Source of the DNA: Ciborinia camelliae
Lineage: Eukaryota > Ascomycota > Leotiomycetes > Helotiales > Sclerotiniaceae
Length of the DNA stretch: 64,000 nucleotides
Direction: 5' to 3'
NCBI GenBank assembly: GCA_025890175.1
Contig: JANPYM010000003.1
Location: forward strand, 900,360 to 964,359
Under the pieces are notes generated by a model. That model was not told the origin of the DNA, did not search any database, and was given only the letters and a program-made list of their open reading frames with translations. This document shows, piece after piece, positions 38,621-51,375 of this stretch (its first letter is position 1; each line of letters opens with the position of its first letter). The position numbers and the translations under genes were made by a program.

Positions 38621-40538
38621 TCAGTGGACGCCGTTCGCAGCAGTCAAGCCATTTATGGCCGGGGGAGGTGGTGGTACAGGTCCAAAGGGTCTTGGAGGTT
38701 CCGGGTGAACATCTTCCTCGGTATCCTCATCATATTCTCCTTCACTTCCTTCTTCCTCACCCTCATCATACTCGTACTCGCTCTCCGTACCTTCCAAGTC
38801 TCCTTCGGCATACTCTCCTTCCACCGTTCCAGCCATGCCTTGGGTAAGGCCTCGTCCTTGCCTCTGCATCTGATCAATGATATCCCTCAACTTATCATTT
38901 CTTTTCTTTAGTGCCTCAATTTCATGGGTACTCTTATTGCGTTCCTCGGCCATCGTGAGAATGTTCTTATTGGTAACTTCATGTTTTCGAGTCAAAGCCA
39001 TGTTCTCCTTTTCAAGACGCTTGGTCTTTTTCGACATTTCTTCCATCTCCTTGCGAAACGTTAGAAATAGGTCATTGCTGTTGTTGAGCGTATCTTCCAC
39101 CTGGCGGGCAATTAGCTCTAGGCATCTAATAGCACCACGCGACCAATATAATCATGTATAGAAAAGTAGGTCATACCTGCTTGAACTTTTCAACATAGAT
39201 ATTCAGCTGATTTCGCAACTCAGTTTCAGTTTTGGAAAAGGTAAGAACCTGCTGATTCAGCTGCTTTGCCCGATTTACCTCCTGTTCAGCGGCTCTTCGC
39301 TCACGCTCAAACCTGGCAAGATTGTACTGAACTTCGAGCTCCTTTGTACGTAGAAGAGAATGGAAGTGAAGCTCCCGCAATTCATACTGGTCAATTAAAG
39401 ACTTAAATCTTGCTTTGAAACTGCAGGAGAAATGGTTAGTGTGTGGACCAGCGGGGACATGGAGGAAAGGAACGTACAGCTCGTCAATCTCAGGGTTGAC
39501 AACCACAGTTTGGGGATGATCCTTTTTATCTTGATAGTCCTGGAACTGCCACAGAATTTCATCCCATTTCTGATCCCACTCCTCTTTGGCCTTCTTATCA
39601 TTATCTAGTAGAGTCTTATTTTCACCCTAACCCCGCTTAGCATCCGTAAACTCGCATGTACCCAACAGAATGCGCACCTTGAGTCTATTATTCTCTTTCT
39701 GTAATTCCCTACAGAGTTTCTCCAACTTTTCTCGTAGGGTATTGGATTTGCCAAGGTCAGTCCTCGCAACATCTTTCTCCTTCTGCAGCACATCACCACG
39801 CTTCTTGTTCTTCTGGTTCTCCCGCTCCAAGCGTTTCATGTCCGCAAAGAGTTCGGTGACCCTCCTTCCGAGTGTCTCAATTTTTTGAATTTCGTCCATT
39901 TTTGATGTGAGGTTATTAAGTTCTCGATTCGCTTTTTTGACTTCGCGTTCTGGAAAGCACAATCGGTTAGCAATTTTTTCGAACAAAACTCAATCTCACA
40001 TTGCCCCTCCATTTGCACTCGGCGGGGGATTCCTGAAGAAACAAATCGGCCATTCCTGTAGCCTTCCAAAAATGAACAAATGACACCAGTCCACTTGGAT
40101 CTATCTTGGACCCAAAAAATAACACCCCTCCATTAAAAATGAGCCACACTCATCAATTCAGTTCTGAGGCGAAGCGCTTACCCCTCTCCTTCGCCGCGAC
40201 ACAATTGGAGTGGAAAATGCGCACCGCAGTAGATATTTGGCGCAGAATGCAAATTGGTGATGGGGAAGGAGTATCTAAAATGGGCAAAACGAACCAATCT
40301 CTGCCTCTAGATCCTTCTCTCCGGCTGCATCTAGTTCCAGTTGCGAGATTTTGGCCGCAATCAGTTTCGAAGCTTCACTCGGATCCGTGGCCTTCTTCTG
40401 CTTTCCCTTCTTAATCCCAGCATCGTTATGGTGATGATGTCCATTGGGATAGTCGGCATGGGTATGATTCGCATTCGTGGAGGTCGTTCTTGAATTTGTA
40501 GGGCCAGGTGCGTAAGTGGGATTTGCCGCAGTCGACAT
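38621..40538 (-). CDS. Taxilin-family coiled-coil protein
   Basis: Five exons: 40295-40538, 39678-39949, 39478-39626, 39177-39420 and 38621-39100; 462 aa in frame across all junctions. After a polar N-terminus with a His cluster and a Lys-rich stretch, about 300 residues form continuous coiled coil. The taxilin hallmark is visible (LRELHFHSLLRTKELEVQYNLARFERERRAAEQE region). The C-terminus is a Glu/Asp/Tyr-rich acidic tract, then a Pro-rich tail. Family knowledge: taxilins bind syntaxins and act in membrane traffic in animals; fungal roles are poorly known. Introns 2-4 are standard. The first intron (39950-40294, 345 nt) is long and uses an unusual GTTCGT donor, so the exon 1/2 junction is the least certain point. 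Head-to-head with CYM1, 347 bp apart. Confidence 0.88.
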
Positions 40539-40885
40539 AGTTGATACTCAATGTAAATATCTATTTGATGTTTATGAGCGACGATTGCTGTTGTCGCAAT
40601 CTAATTTTAGGTGGTTTTATGTATTGTCTTTGCTTCTCTGCACGTTGACGTTCTTCCTCAAAATAAGATATTATGAGGTTGATTATAACAAGCTAGTGGT
40701 GGCCCGGCAATCGGGCAATCAAATCAAATCATGAAATTTCACTGAAGCGAACAATCAAATCAACAACCACCTTTCTTTGCGCCTGACAATATTAATTCAC
40801 CATCCTTTCCCTCTTTCCCCTCCTTCCCCTTCTTCCTTCCTTCCTCGCATTTTTTGTATGTTTAATGATATACTGATTGGAAAAT

Positions 40886-43800
40886 ATGTTACGACAAGCT
40901 GCAAAGAAAGGAGTTACGGAACTCGCCCAATATCCAAAACCAGGAGAAAAGCTTCATGGATTTACACTATTAAGATCAAAACATGTTCAAGAGCTTGAGT
41001 TGACAGCACTTCATTTGAAGCATGATAAAACTGGTGCGGATTATCTACATGTTGCCAGAGAAGATAAGAATAATGTCTTCTCTATTGGATTCAAAACAAA
41101 TCCTCCAGACGATACTGGAGTTCCTCATATATTGGAACATACAACATTATGTGGAAGCAAAAAGTAAATTGCCTTTCTTCATCCATCTCACCTTGGATTG
41201 CGCTGAATATTTTGTAGGTACCCCATCCGTGATCCTTTTTTCAAAATGCTACCCCGAACATTATCCAACTTTATGAATGCATTCACCGCGTCTTCTCACA
41301 CATTTTATCCTTTCGCCACCACCAATGAGCAAGATTTCAAAAATCTCATGTCTGTTTACCTCGATGCAACATTACACCCACTATTAAAGCAGAGCGACTT
41401 CACACAAGAGGGATGGAGAATAGGACCCGAGAACCCGCGAGTGGCAATAGAGGGAGACTCTGCGAAACCCGAAGAGAGCAAATTAGTGTTCAAAGGTGTT
41501 GTATACAACGAGATGAAGGGACAGATGTCGGACGCTGGATATCTCTACTACATCAGGTTCCAAGACCATATTTTCCCTGCCATTAATAATTCTGGAGGAG
41601 ATCCACAAAAGATGACCGAGTTGACTTATGAGCAATTGAAAAACTTCCACGCCGAGCACTATCACCCAAGTAATGCTAAAGTTTTTACGTACGGTGATAT
41701 GCCTCTGGCAGATCATCTTGTAGAGGTCAACGCTCAATTGAATGCTTTTGAGCGCATCAATGGAGATATGGAAATACGAAAGCCTATTGATCTATCATCT
41801 GGTCCACAGAGTATTACCGTTCCAGGGCCTATTGACCCATTGGTGGATGCAGATATGCAATATAAGACCTCGACTTCATGGCTGGTAGGTGATACTACGG
41901 ATGTATTAGAGACCTTCTCTCTTTCGATAATGTTTGCCCTACTTATGGATGGATATGGATCTCCACTCTACAGAAACTTGATCGAAGCTGGTTTAGGGAC
42001 GGAATGGAGCCCCAATAGTGGCTATGATCCCTCTGGAAGAGTTGGAATATTCTCTGTTGGATTGACCGGAGTTAAGGAAGCTGATGTACCGAAAGTCAAG
42101 GAAGCAATCCACAAGACTTTCCAAGAAGCACATAAGAACGGGTTTGAAAGATCAAAAATTGATGGTTATCTACATCAATTGGAGTTGAGCTTGAAACACA
42201 AAACTGCCAAGTTTGGTATGTCATTGATGCAAAGAATTAAACCCAAATGGTTTGAGGGTGTTGATCCCTTTGAAGCGCTAGCTTGGAACGACACCGTTAC
42301 CGCATTTCAAAATGAGTTCGAGAAGGGTGGTTACCTGGAGGGTTTACTGGAAAAGTACTTACTAAACGACAATACACTCACGTTCACAATGGCTCCTTCG
42401 ACAACTTACGGAGATGAACTTGTAACTGAAGAAGCTACTCGTCTCGCAAAGAAGATCGCAGAGGTTACTGAGAAGGCTGGTAGTGAAGCAGCAGCTCGTG
42501 AGCAGCTGGAAAAGAGGGAATTGGAGCTTTTAGAAGAACAAGGAAAATCTAACACTCAAGATCTCAGTTGTCTTCCTACTGTTCATGTCAAGGATATCCC
42601 TAGACAAGATGAGAAAATCGAACTTAGAGATTCTAAAGTCGATAACGTGAACGTACAATGGCGGGAAGCACCAACCAACGGACTGACATACTTCCGAGCA
42701 ATCAACACTTTCGAAAATTTACCCGAGGAATTGCGAGCATATATTCCGTTATTCACAGACTCGATAATGCGTCTCGGGACAAAAGACATGACTATGGAGC
42801 AATTGGAAGATTTGATGAAGCTCAAGACTGGAGGGGTTAGTGTTGGTTACCATGCTTCCTCGTCTCCTACAGATTTTAAGTCAGCATCGGAGGGCCTAAG
42901 CTTTTCCGGCACTGCTTTGGATCGCAACGTGCCTGAAATGTTTGGATTGTTGCGAAAACTGGTTCTTGAAACTGATTTTGATAGCCCTGATGCAGAACTT
43001 CGCATTCGCCAGCTTTTGCAAGGTTCAGCAGATGGTGCAATTAATAATATCGCTTCATCGGGGCATGTATATGCCAGAGGTTATGCTGAAGCTGGTGTGA
43101 CGCAATACGGGCGGTTGAATGAACAAGTTGGGGGTTTATCTCAAGTCAAGCTCACCACCTCACTTGCTTCAAGGCCGGAGGCTGAGGGACTAGCTGATGT
43201 TATCGACAAACTCAAGACAATTCAGCGACTCGCATTCTCTGGCTCTTCCACCTTTCGGACTGCCCTCACGTGTGGCAGTGAAAGTGTCACGGATAACGAA
43301 GCCGCGCTTCAACAATTCTTATCTTCAATTACAAGATCTGAAATACCATCTCGGCACGTTCCTCTCCCAGACTTTACCAGAAACGCCAAAACTTTTTTCC
43401 CTCTGCCATATCAAGTATACTATGGTGGCCTTGCTCTTCCAACTGTCTCTTATACCTCTCCTGCTGGAGCCCCTCTCCAGATCCTTGCCCAGCTTTTGAC
43501 TCATAAGCATCTGCACCATGAGATTCGAGAAAAGGGTGGAGCTTATGGTGGTGGAGCTTACTCGCGGGGGCTTGACGGCATCTTCGGATTCTACTCTTAT
43601 CGCGATCCAAATCCTCAAAATACTATGTCAATTATGCGTAGCGCTGGTAAATGGGCAGTTCAAAAAGAATGGACAGAACGCGACCTTGAAGAAGCCAAGT
43701 TATCTGTATTCCAGAGTGTCGACGCACCTCAATCAGTCAGTCAAGAGGGTATGACGAGATTCGTATCCGGTGTGTCTGAAGAGATGGTTCAAGAGCGACG

Positions 43801-44017
43801 TGAGCGTTTATTGGACGTGACCAAAGAGCAAGTCCAAACTGTCGCACAAAAATACCTCGTTGATGCACTAGAAAACAATCAAGGCAATATGGTTTTCCTC
43901 GGCGAACAAAAGCCATGGGTCGATGGTAGTTGGGAAATAAAGAATTTGGGGCTCGCCCAAGAACAACCCGAGGTCATGGACGAAGAAGACGTGAAGAACG
44001 CCGCTTTCGGATCATAA
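40886..44017 (+). CDS. CYM1: Mitochondrial presequence protease (M16C metallopeptidase)
   Basis: Two exons, 40886-41163 and 41218-44017 (intron 54 nt), 1025 aa, the usual size for Cym1/PreP. The inverted zinc motif HxxEH is HILEH at residues 81-85, inside a segment ([21 protein letters not shown]) typical of the family and spliced just after LCGSK. The downstream [21 protein letters not shown] block and the C-terminal GGAYGGG...[12 protein letters not shown] region are also characteristic. Family knowledge: the enzyme degrades cleaved targeting peptides and other unstructured peptides in the mitochondrial matrix or intermembrane space. The N-terminus [13 protein letters not shown] is short and basic, compatible with a brief targeting signal. 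An out-of-frame upstream ATG at 40858 overlaps this start. Confidence 0.96.
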
Positions 44018-46219
44018 AACCTGCAGGTCTGTAATATACTGTATTCCGCTCATCTGCATATTTTGGCGTTTGGGCTGCACAATGTTAATGATTGAATGGT
44101 TTGTATAATAGGTAAAGATAAAGGTCAATGGTGTCTTTGAAAGCCATCTGATTAGCATATAATGAGCAATGACATATACAACTTTCGACATCATCATGTT
44201 TCCTCGAATTAATCAAGTCAATATCTTTATACCCCGGTAGGGAAAGTTTTCTTTTCCCCCCTATTCTCCTCTTCCCAGCGCTACGAACAGATTATCACGT
44301 CTGCAGTTCCCTTTCAATGGCTGTTAGATCACAAGTCACGTCTTCCTCTGAGAAGACTAGCGCAATATCAACATTCAGTGTTTAACCAGACTTTTATGTC
44401 GTGAGTTAAAGCTTGATGGTTCCATCTTATTTCAGAGCTGTGGTCCCGGAGCTATGGGATGGCGGACTAAAGATGTGAGGACATGATTTACAAGCAAAGA
44501 ATGCAAATTTCTAGCTAGGTGATAGATGCCGGGTTATGTGGTATTGCATGAGGGATATTTTTTTTAGATGTTGGTTGGTGGTCCATGGAGGGGACAAAAA
44601 TAACACCGTTGAAGGCGTACGACTAATACTGAAGCTTAATAAGCAGGTAGATTTTTAAATATCGTTAGTGTTGAACTAAGTACCGGTACCTGACGCTGAT
44701 GTCTGTGGCATCTCGGAAGCTTATCGCCATTTGTTTAGTACCTTTTTAGTAACCTTTAGAGTCGGTAACCTAGCGGAAGATCTAAATTTCAGATACTTTT
44801 TGAATATATATGTATGATAAATATAATATCTGGTCACCGTAGTTGTGGTCATGGTAGGGTAGTGGTTATCGTTGGAATTGTCTCTTTACATCAATAGGTA
44901 CTGGGTAGGTAACCCGTGAAAAAGTTGAGGGGCATGAAAATCATCTATTGATTCATCCAATGTACTGTAATCTTAGGTCATCTACCCAACATCCATCGCC
45001 AACTAGGCAGTTAGGTAGGTACCTCCAGCTTCCAAGGTTGAAATTAAAGAGAAGCGAACCTTAGGTAGAGAAGAGAAGAGATGCTTGAAGATAACCTAGG
45101 GTCAACAAGTTGAAGTGAAGCAGGTGGTCTGTATAGGTAGGTAGATGTATAGTTGTATAGCTGTAATACCTACCTACCTAGATCAAGCTTCACATTATTT
45201 TATCCTAAATCATACATCAAATGGAGGGTGGTAAGAATAATATAATATACTGTAATATAATTAAAAATTCTGCATATATTGCTTTGGGCATCTATTGGGA
45301 CTCTGGGACTCTGGGAGAATGGGAGAATGAGAAATGGAAGAAATGGGAGAATGATGGGAGAATGAAAAATGAGCTATTTTACACTTTATATGGAGTTGAT
45401 TGGCTAGAACTTTATCAATGTAATACGAATTTTAATAGCCAAAAACAGAAAATTGACCACGGACCACAAAAAAACCTCTCCCTCAATGAAACCTACCTAC
45501 CTAGTAACCACCAACCTCCACAACCTCCACAAACTACCTATCTACTCATACATAACTTATATTGCCTACAGTACCTAGTAGGTCGAGAAGTGGAATCTAG
45601 TTGCCACTTATTTTACTCGATTCTAATCATCTGCTATCAACATCTCAAAAACACAAATTCGTCCTGGTGAGTAACTTCTTTACCCCGCCGATAAAAAAAA
45701 ATCTGTTCTGTTTGGAGAGCAATGGATTCCCCATCCCCCTTTTGCCATTTGAGTATAATTCAAGGATCAGAGCAATCTATTTTCAAGCCCCTCCGCGTGG
45801 CACAGAAACAGAGATGCGGGATTTCATGACATTGTTGCTAATACCTCACCCGCAGATCTTCCCATATCGAAGAATCAAAATCCCTTCTCGACTGCCTTTG
45901 GTCTGATCAAAGGCGAAACATCCAGTACGGCTTCAACGGCCGCGACATTAGTTTCTGATCAAGATTATTCCGAACGTCCTAACCGACACATCATCAACAC
46001 CACACCACCTCCTTTTGCTGCAGTTTAAACAGCTTGAGCCTTTGTTTTACGAGTTGTTTAACAACACCCCGTCTTCGCCCGAAACTTCTCAGCTGCCGCA
46101 TAGGACGAGTTTAGAGGGCCTTCCTCTCGTAGAGGAAGAGTCGAGCCGACCTCGCCAGATCAGTACAGGATCTGATCGTTATAGACCACCCTAAAATCCC
46201 CTTGGGCCTTGAAATACAA
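44018..46219. other. Intergenic and 5' leader region, no protein gene seen
   Basis: About 2.2 kb between the CYM1 stop and the ODC leader, with TAGG/CCTA microsatellites (about 45000-45190 and 45490-45550) and pyrimidine-rich stretches before the ODC leader. The open frames at 45221-45670 and 45601-45906 lack coding character (in-frame microsatellite and Asn-rich runs). Confidence 0.55.
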
Positions 46220-46269
46220 GTATGTTTGATCACCCACTGGTCCTTCTTGGTCAGACTGACATTGGCTAG
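46220..46269 (+). other. Candidate 5'-leader intron (or 15-codon uORF) before ODC
   Basis: The 50 bases start GTATGT, contain a branch-like CTGAC and end CTAG, as for other introns here. The same bases contain an ATG (46222) opening a 15-codon frame that ends at the TAG at 46267-46269. Splicing would remove the uORF, so the two readings exclude each other on a given transcript. Confidence 0.5.
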
Positions 46270-46316
46270 TCAAAAAATAACAAATATATCAACAATCCTT
46301 GGTTACATACAAGGAT

Positions 46317-47694
46317 ATGTCACCTTCCGCCATTGTTGCCCACGAAAACAATCACAATCTTGATAGTATAGAATCATACTATCCCAAAGATTCTTACATT
46401 GATCTCAATGGCGTTAATACCCCAAAGAATATAATTGGAAATGCTTTGAAGCAAAGGGTGGAAAATATTGACAATGATGTCTGCGAAGCGGGTGACGAAG
46501 ACGCGTTCTTCGTAGCTGATCTAGGCGAGGTTTACAGACAGCACATGAGATGGAAGAAAAACTTGCCCCGAGTCAAGCCCTTCTACGGTCAGTCATTTAC
46601 ATTTCCGAATATATCGGATCATTTGCTAACATAGAACAGCGGTCAAATGTAACCCAGACCCACAAGTCATTCGCCTTTTGGCAGAACTTGGCACAGGATT
46701 CGATTGTGCTTCCAAGGGCGAGATAGAGCAAGTCCTCAAGATGGGTATCGATCCTACTCGTATCATTTATGCTCAACCATGCAAGACGAACTCTTACGTT
46801 CGATACGCCGAGAAGCATGGAGTCAAGCAAATGACATTTGACAACAGCGATGAGTTGCACAAAATTAAGAAATTATTCCCGGGAGCTGAGCTATTCCTTC
46901 GAATCTCTACTGATGACTCCTCGAGCTTGTGCCGATTGAGCTTGAAATTTGGAGCAGCCATGGATGCAACAAGCGATCTTCTTGCTCTGGCCAGAGAACT
47001 TGATCTCAACGTTGTCGGCGTTAGCTTTCACGTGGGATCTGGTGCCTCGGACCCTCTTGCATTCAGACAAGCAGTTCAAGACGCGCATACCGTCTTCGAG
47101 CAAGCTCGCACTTATGGCTACTATATGCACACTCTTGATGTCGGTGGAGGTTTCTGCACTGAGACATTCGAAAAAATGGCCGCAGCTCTTGGTGATGCCC
47201 TTGAAGAATATATGCCAAAAAATATTAAGATCATTGGAGAGCCCGGACGTTACTACGTGGCCAATGCATTTACACTTGCTTGCAACATCATTGCACGTCG
47301 AACTGTTGAATACCCAGTATCATCGGAGAAGAGCTACATGCTTTACCTGAACGATGGGCTTTATGGTAATTTCTCTAGCATCATGTTTGACCATCAAAAC
47401 CCAATTGCTCAAGTCCTTCGTACTGGAAATCGCTCTTATTTCGATACTCGAGCAAGTTACGAAACCCCCAAAGGCATTGAGTACTCGATTTGGGGTCCAA
47501 CCTGCGATGGTATCGATCGTATCTCTGCAAGCATCCGTTTTGATCACAATCTTAATGTTGGGGACTGGCTCTACTTTGAGAACATGGGTGCATACACTAA
47601 GTGCTCAGCAACGAGATTCAACGGGTTCACGGATAGCCATGATGTTATCTATGTTTCTAGCGAGCCTGGAGTCAACGCGTTACTTGGAATGTGA
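46317..47694 (+). CDS. SPE1: Ornithine decarboxylase
   Basis: Two exons, 46317-46587 and 46640-47694 (intron 52 nt, branch GCTAAC), 441 aa. The PLP lysine is Lys93 in PFYAVKCNPDP; the intron splits the Ala codon of this motif. Other group IV decarboxylase marks are the SFHVGSG glycine loop, the GEPGRYYV phosphate-binding motif and active-site Cys379 in GPTCDGID. Family knowledge: PLP-dependent homodimer that converts ornithine to putrescine, the first committed step of polyamine synthesis, in the cytosol and normally tightly controlled by polyamines and antizyme. The start is the first ATG in frame (GAT ATG TCA). A long leader with a possible intron/uORF lies upstream, which fits post-transcriptional control. 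Confidence 0.97.
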
Positions 47695-48345
47695 AGACTT
47701 TCAAGTAGTCACAATCTTGGTATACATGGTTTGCGATTGGGCGCTCATGAGAGAGTAAAGGAAGAAAAGAGAGAGGTGGAAGTAGATTGCTGTTGAATTT
47801 CTTTTGCTTGACTAGATTTCCTTGGATATAATGCATTTTTTCTTGTTAAAAAAGACAAAATCATTATCTATTTCTCTCTTTTCTAGGTTTTTGTAGAAAT
47901 AAAGAAGATGTTTATAGAATTGTGTTTCCGAATTGCTGTTTGTATTGAGCGAGTACATAAACTAAGTACTACCTAATACCCGTATGTAAGACTTACTAGT
48001 AATCTTGAAGTTGGTTGCACAGCCACTTCTGCGCCATCTACCTACAATTGAAGACAAGTTTATGCACGGTCTCTTCTTTATCTTCCCTCAGAAGTTATCT
48101 TTTACTTGCACAGGTATCCTTCCAGATTCTATGAAGGCCTTCCAACAAACGGAAGAAGAATAAACGTCTGACATCAAAGCAACCTTCAATCTACAACCCA
48201 TTAATTGAGAGCGAAACATATTGATGATATCATCAATCATTCCTTACTTCGGGATCCTCTCAATCAACTCCTGAACCACGGCCCACACCACAAACCACCC
48301 CCTCTCAAGCATCATTGATATAGCACCGATAAGACCTCACACAAT
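47695..48345. other. Intergenic, no gene seen
   Basis: 3' flank of ODC and promoter of the M24 peptidase. No notable structure beyond a T-rich stretch after the ODC stop. Confidence 0.6.
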
Positions 48346-49847
48346 ATGAATTCCGAAAAAGACATCAGAGAGCCCCTTCTCCCCTCACTTATAACATCAC
48401 CCCGATCCAAACCAAGAAACAAACGACCATGTTGGATAGATCACATGACTTTCCTCCTGCTTCTCGCATTTGCACTGTGGATCGCCATGGTGATCAACTT
48501 CTTCATGCCCCAGACCTTCCATCCGAATCTCCAACTTACAGCTGATTCTCTTCAAAAATGTGCTTGGAAGTCTCTGGAACATCACACGTCTCTTCTTGAT
48601 GTCGAACCTATCGGGCGAGAAGAATTCCTGGAACGTCAATCTATCCTGGCTGCCGCGTTGGATGAAGCGGGTGTCGATGCGTTTATTGCGGAGCCTTCGG
48701 CTTCGACGGCGTATTTTGCTAATATCTCGGCTTCGTATGAACTTTCGGAGAGGCCTTTCTTGGTTATTTTGGATAAGAGCGGGCATGCATCGTTACTGGC
48801 GCCGAAATTTGAAATTGGCAGGATTACGGCGTTGGATATGGTTTTTGGGGAGAAGAGTGTTGTCGAATGGAGGGAGGAGGAATCGGCTTATGATGTGCTG
48901 GTTAAGAAGACGGGGTATAGGAAGATTATGTTGGATGAGCATGCGAGGTTTATGATTGCGGCTGGACTTCAAGCGAATGGGGTGGAGGTTTTACCTACGA
49001 GTCAAGGTATTCAGTCGTTGAGAGCGGTGAAGAGTGAGAAGGAGTTGGATATTTTGAGGGGGGTTAATGGGTTTACGTTGGAATTGGTGAGGAGTTTGCA
49101 AACGTGCATCAAAGTGGGTATGAGTCAAGAAACGATGGTCGAGGCTGCCTCCGGACTTTTTACGCAAGCCGGTGTTGGGTCTGGATTCTGGTCTATCATA
49201 CTGTTTGGAGAACAAGCTGCGAATCCTCATGGTGGTGGTAAGGGCCGGGTTCTTCACGATGGAGAATTCGTGCTCGTTGATATCGGCACGTCTCTTCATT
49301 CCTACGGTAGCGATGTCACCCGCACGATCCTCCCTGCGAAGTCCACAGTCAGTCCAGAGTTGATGGATATTTGGCACTTGGTACATGATGCGCAATCGGC
49401 AGGAATAGCCCGAATGAACATCAACGAGACGTGCTCGGTGGTGGACGAGGCGGCTCGAGACGTGATCAGGAAGAAGGGATACGGAGAATTTTTTACACAT
49501 AGATTGGGCCATGGGCTGGGCTTGGAAATGCATGAACATCCTTATTTGAATGGGGTTAATGGGGAACAATTGAAGAGGGGAGAGGTGGTTACTAATGAAC
49601 CCGTAAGTTCACATTTTATTTCCTGGTCCCTATTTTTTCTTTCCATCTCAGAACTTTCTCATATAAAATCAAGAAGCCAAAAACTAACACCATATCACAA
49701 TAGGGCATCTACGTAACCTCCGCCCAAGCCTCCAAACTCGGCAAACCCGCAGGTTTCGGAGTGAGACTCGAAGACGCGATATTGGTCACGGAAAAAGGAG
49801 GTGTAGTTATGACGGGCTCGAGGGCAAAATCTCCTTATGAACCTTGA
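48346..49847 (+). CDS. Membrane-anchored M24 metallopeptidase (Xaa-Pro aminopeptidase/prolidase-like)
   Basis: Two exons, 48346-49602 and 49704-49847 (intron 101 nt), 466 aa. A basic cytosolic N-tail is followed by one hydrophobic segment at residues 34-54 (MTFLLLLAFALWIAMVINFFM), giving a type II membrane topology. Then come a creatinase N-domain and the pita-bread catalytic domain. All five metal ligands are present: Asp312 (VLVDIG), Asp323 (GSDVTRT), His389 (RLGHGLG), Glu418 (TNEPG, last residue pair before the intron) and Glu442 (VRLEDAI). Family knowledge: a di-metal enzyme that removes N-terminal residues next to proline or splits Xaa-Pro dipeptides. Which of these applies, and whether it sits in the ER/Golgi or vacuole membrane, is not visible. 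A GAGATT microsatellite follows the stop. Confidence 0.93.
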
Positions 49848-51375
49848 GTTTTTCTTAATCTTCGGGATTTCTTTCTGAGAGAACTTCAGATTGAGATTGA
49901 GATTGAGATTGAGATTGGGTATGTTTTTGGCGTCGTGTCGTGACGTGACTGTCCCGGACAACTTCTAAGTTGGAAGAGAGGGATCTTTATCTTTCTATCT
50001 TTCGTTCTTTCTCTCTCTCTCTCTTGATATATACCCAAAACGTATTAACTAGATGGGTGTTGATAGAAAGTAGTATACCACTGGTGTACGTACCAGTACC
50101 CCTGATATATATTAGATTAGGTTAGATTGGATTGGATTGGATTCAAGTTAGATTCGATTGGTAGTTAGCTACCTACAAATACATCCCTAGGTACCTACTA
50201 GGTAATGTTATATAGAATAGAATCAATAGAGAACATTGAGGTTTAAACTCCAAACTCCAAACTTGGATCCCCTCAAATACTTACCTATATATATACATAC
50301 TTACATACCTACCCCTCTGTTATTTTCCCTCCCTCTTTCTTTCCTTCTCTTATGCACTTATCTACCTACTCATCTATCTACCTTACCTACCCATCTACCT
50401 ACCAACTAAACCTCTCTCTCGATAGATAGATTATCATCCACATTCATCCCCATCCCCATCCCCATCCCCATCCCTACAAATCCAGATCCAAATCCAAATC
50501 CAAATCCAAATCCAAATTCAAGCCATACAAATATCTATCTACCTACTTATTAAACTTCCATAATATAAAACCTCAAAACCTATATAAATAAATTATAATA
50601 ACTTTTATACCTTCCTTCCTTATCTACTTAGATAAATATACTAGATGCATAATACATTATCATCATCATCAACATTATATTACACTACTCCGGGTAAATA
50701 TTACTCACCTACCTATACAAATCAACTAATTTTATATATAAATAGGTACCTAACTAATTAACTACCTAAATACCTATTTAGCTAGTTAGGTAAATAAATA
50801 AATAAGTAAGAAAGTAAAAAAGTAAGTAGAAGATATAAAATCAATATACCATTCATCCATCCATTCATTCATTCATTCAGTAGATACCTAGGTAATAAAA
50901 AGTATTCTAAAATTGTTTTAATTGATTCCCTCTACTTAATAAAGGGCATCTCTCTCTGTCTATATGTCTATTTGTCTGTATGTATATCTGTCTATTTGTC
51001 TATCTGTCTATCTGCATGTCTGCATGTCTATTTCTCTATCTGTATGTCTATCGCTGTTTATCTATCGATATACCTAGGTATCTATACATTCATCTCTATT
51101 CCCATTAACGTCCCCTCCCCCCTTTTCCCCAAAGCCCACCAAGAGAGATTGGGTATCCCGGTATTCCATTCCATCCCATCACAAATGCACCATCTAGAGA
51201 CGTTCATCCCCATACCTCCCAGGTAGGTGCCCTAATGTTCCGAATAACCCCAACTCCATATCGCCTGAATATTTGAACCCGCCCAAGTCCAATGAATCCC
51301 CCCCCCAAATTTATCCGTTGTTCCCAGTCAAACACAGCGTTTTCGCGTAAGAGGCCCTCAAATGAGAATAGGAGG
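49848..51375. other. Microsatellite-rich intergenic region, no gene seen
   Basis: Contains (GAGATT)n at about 49889-49918, ATTGG repeats near 50127-50150, CATCCC and CAAATC runs at 50445-50520, CTAC/ATCC runs and a long degenerate (CTGT/CTAT)n tract at about 50950-51065. This is the convergent space between the M24 gene and the OGFr-domain gene. Confidence 0.65.

Noticed and set aside
40777..40885. Upstream exon for CYM1
   Set aside because: No in-frame ATG exists upstream without a stop (TGA at 40874), and the GTATGT intron-like signal would delete the only usable start.
45221..45906. 149-aa and 101-aa plus-strand open frames upstream of ODC
   Set aside because: They are built from microsatellite and low-complexity DNA and lack splice partners or motifs.
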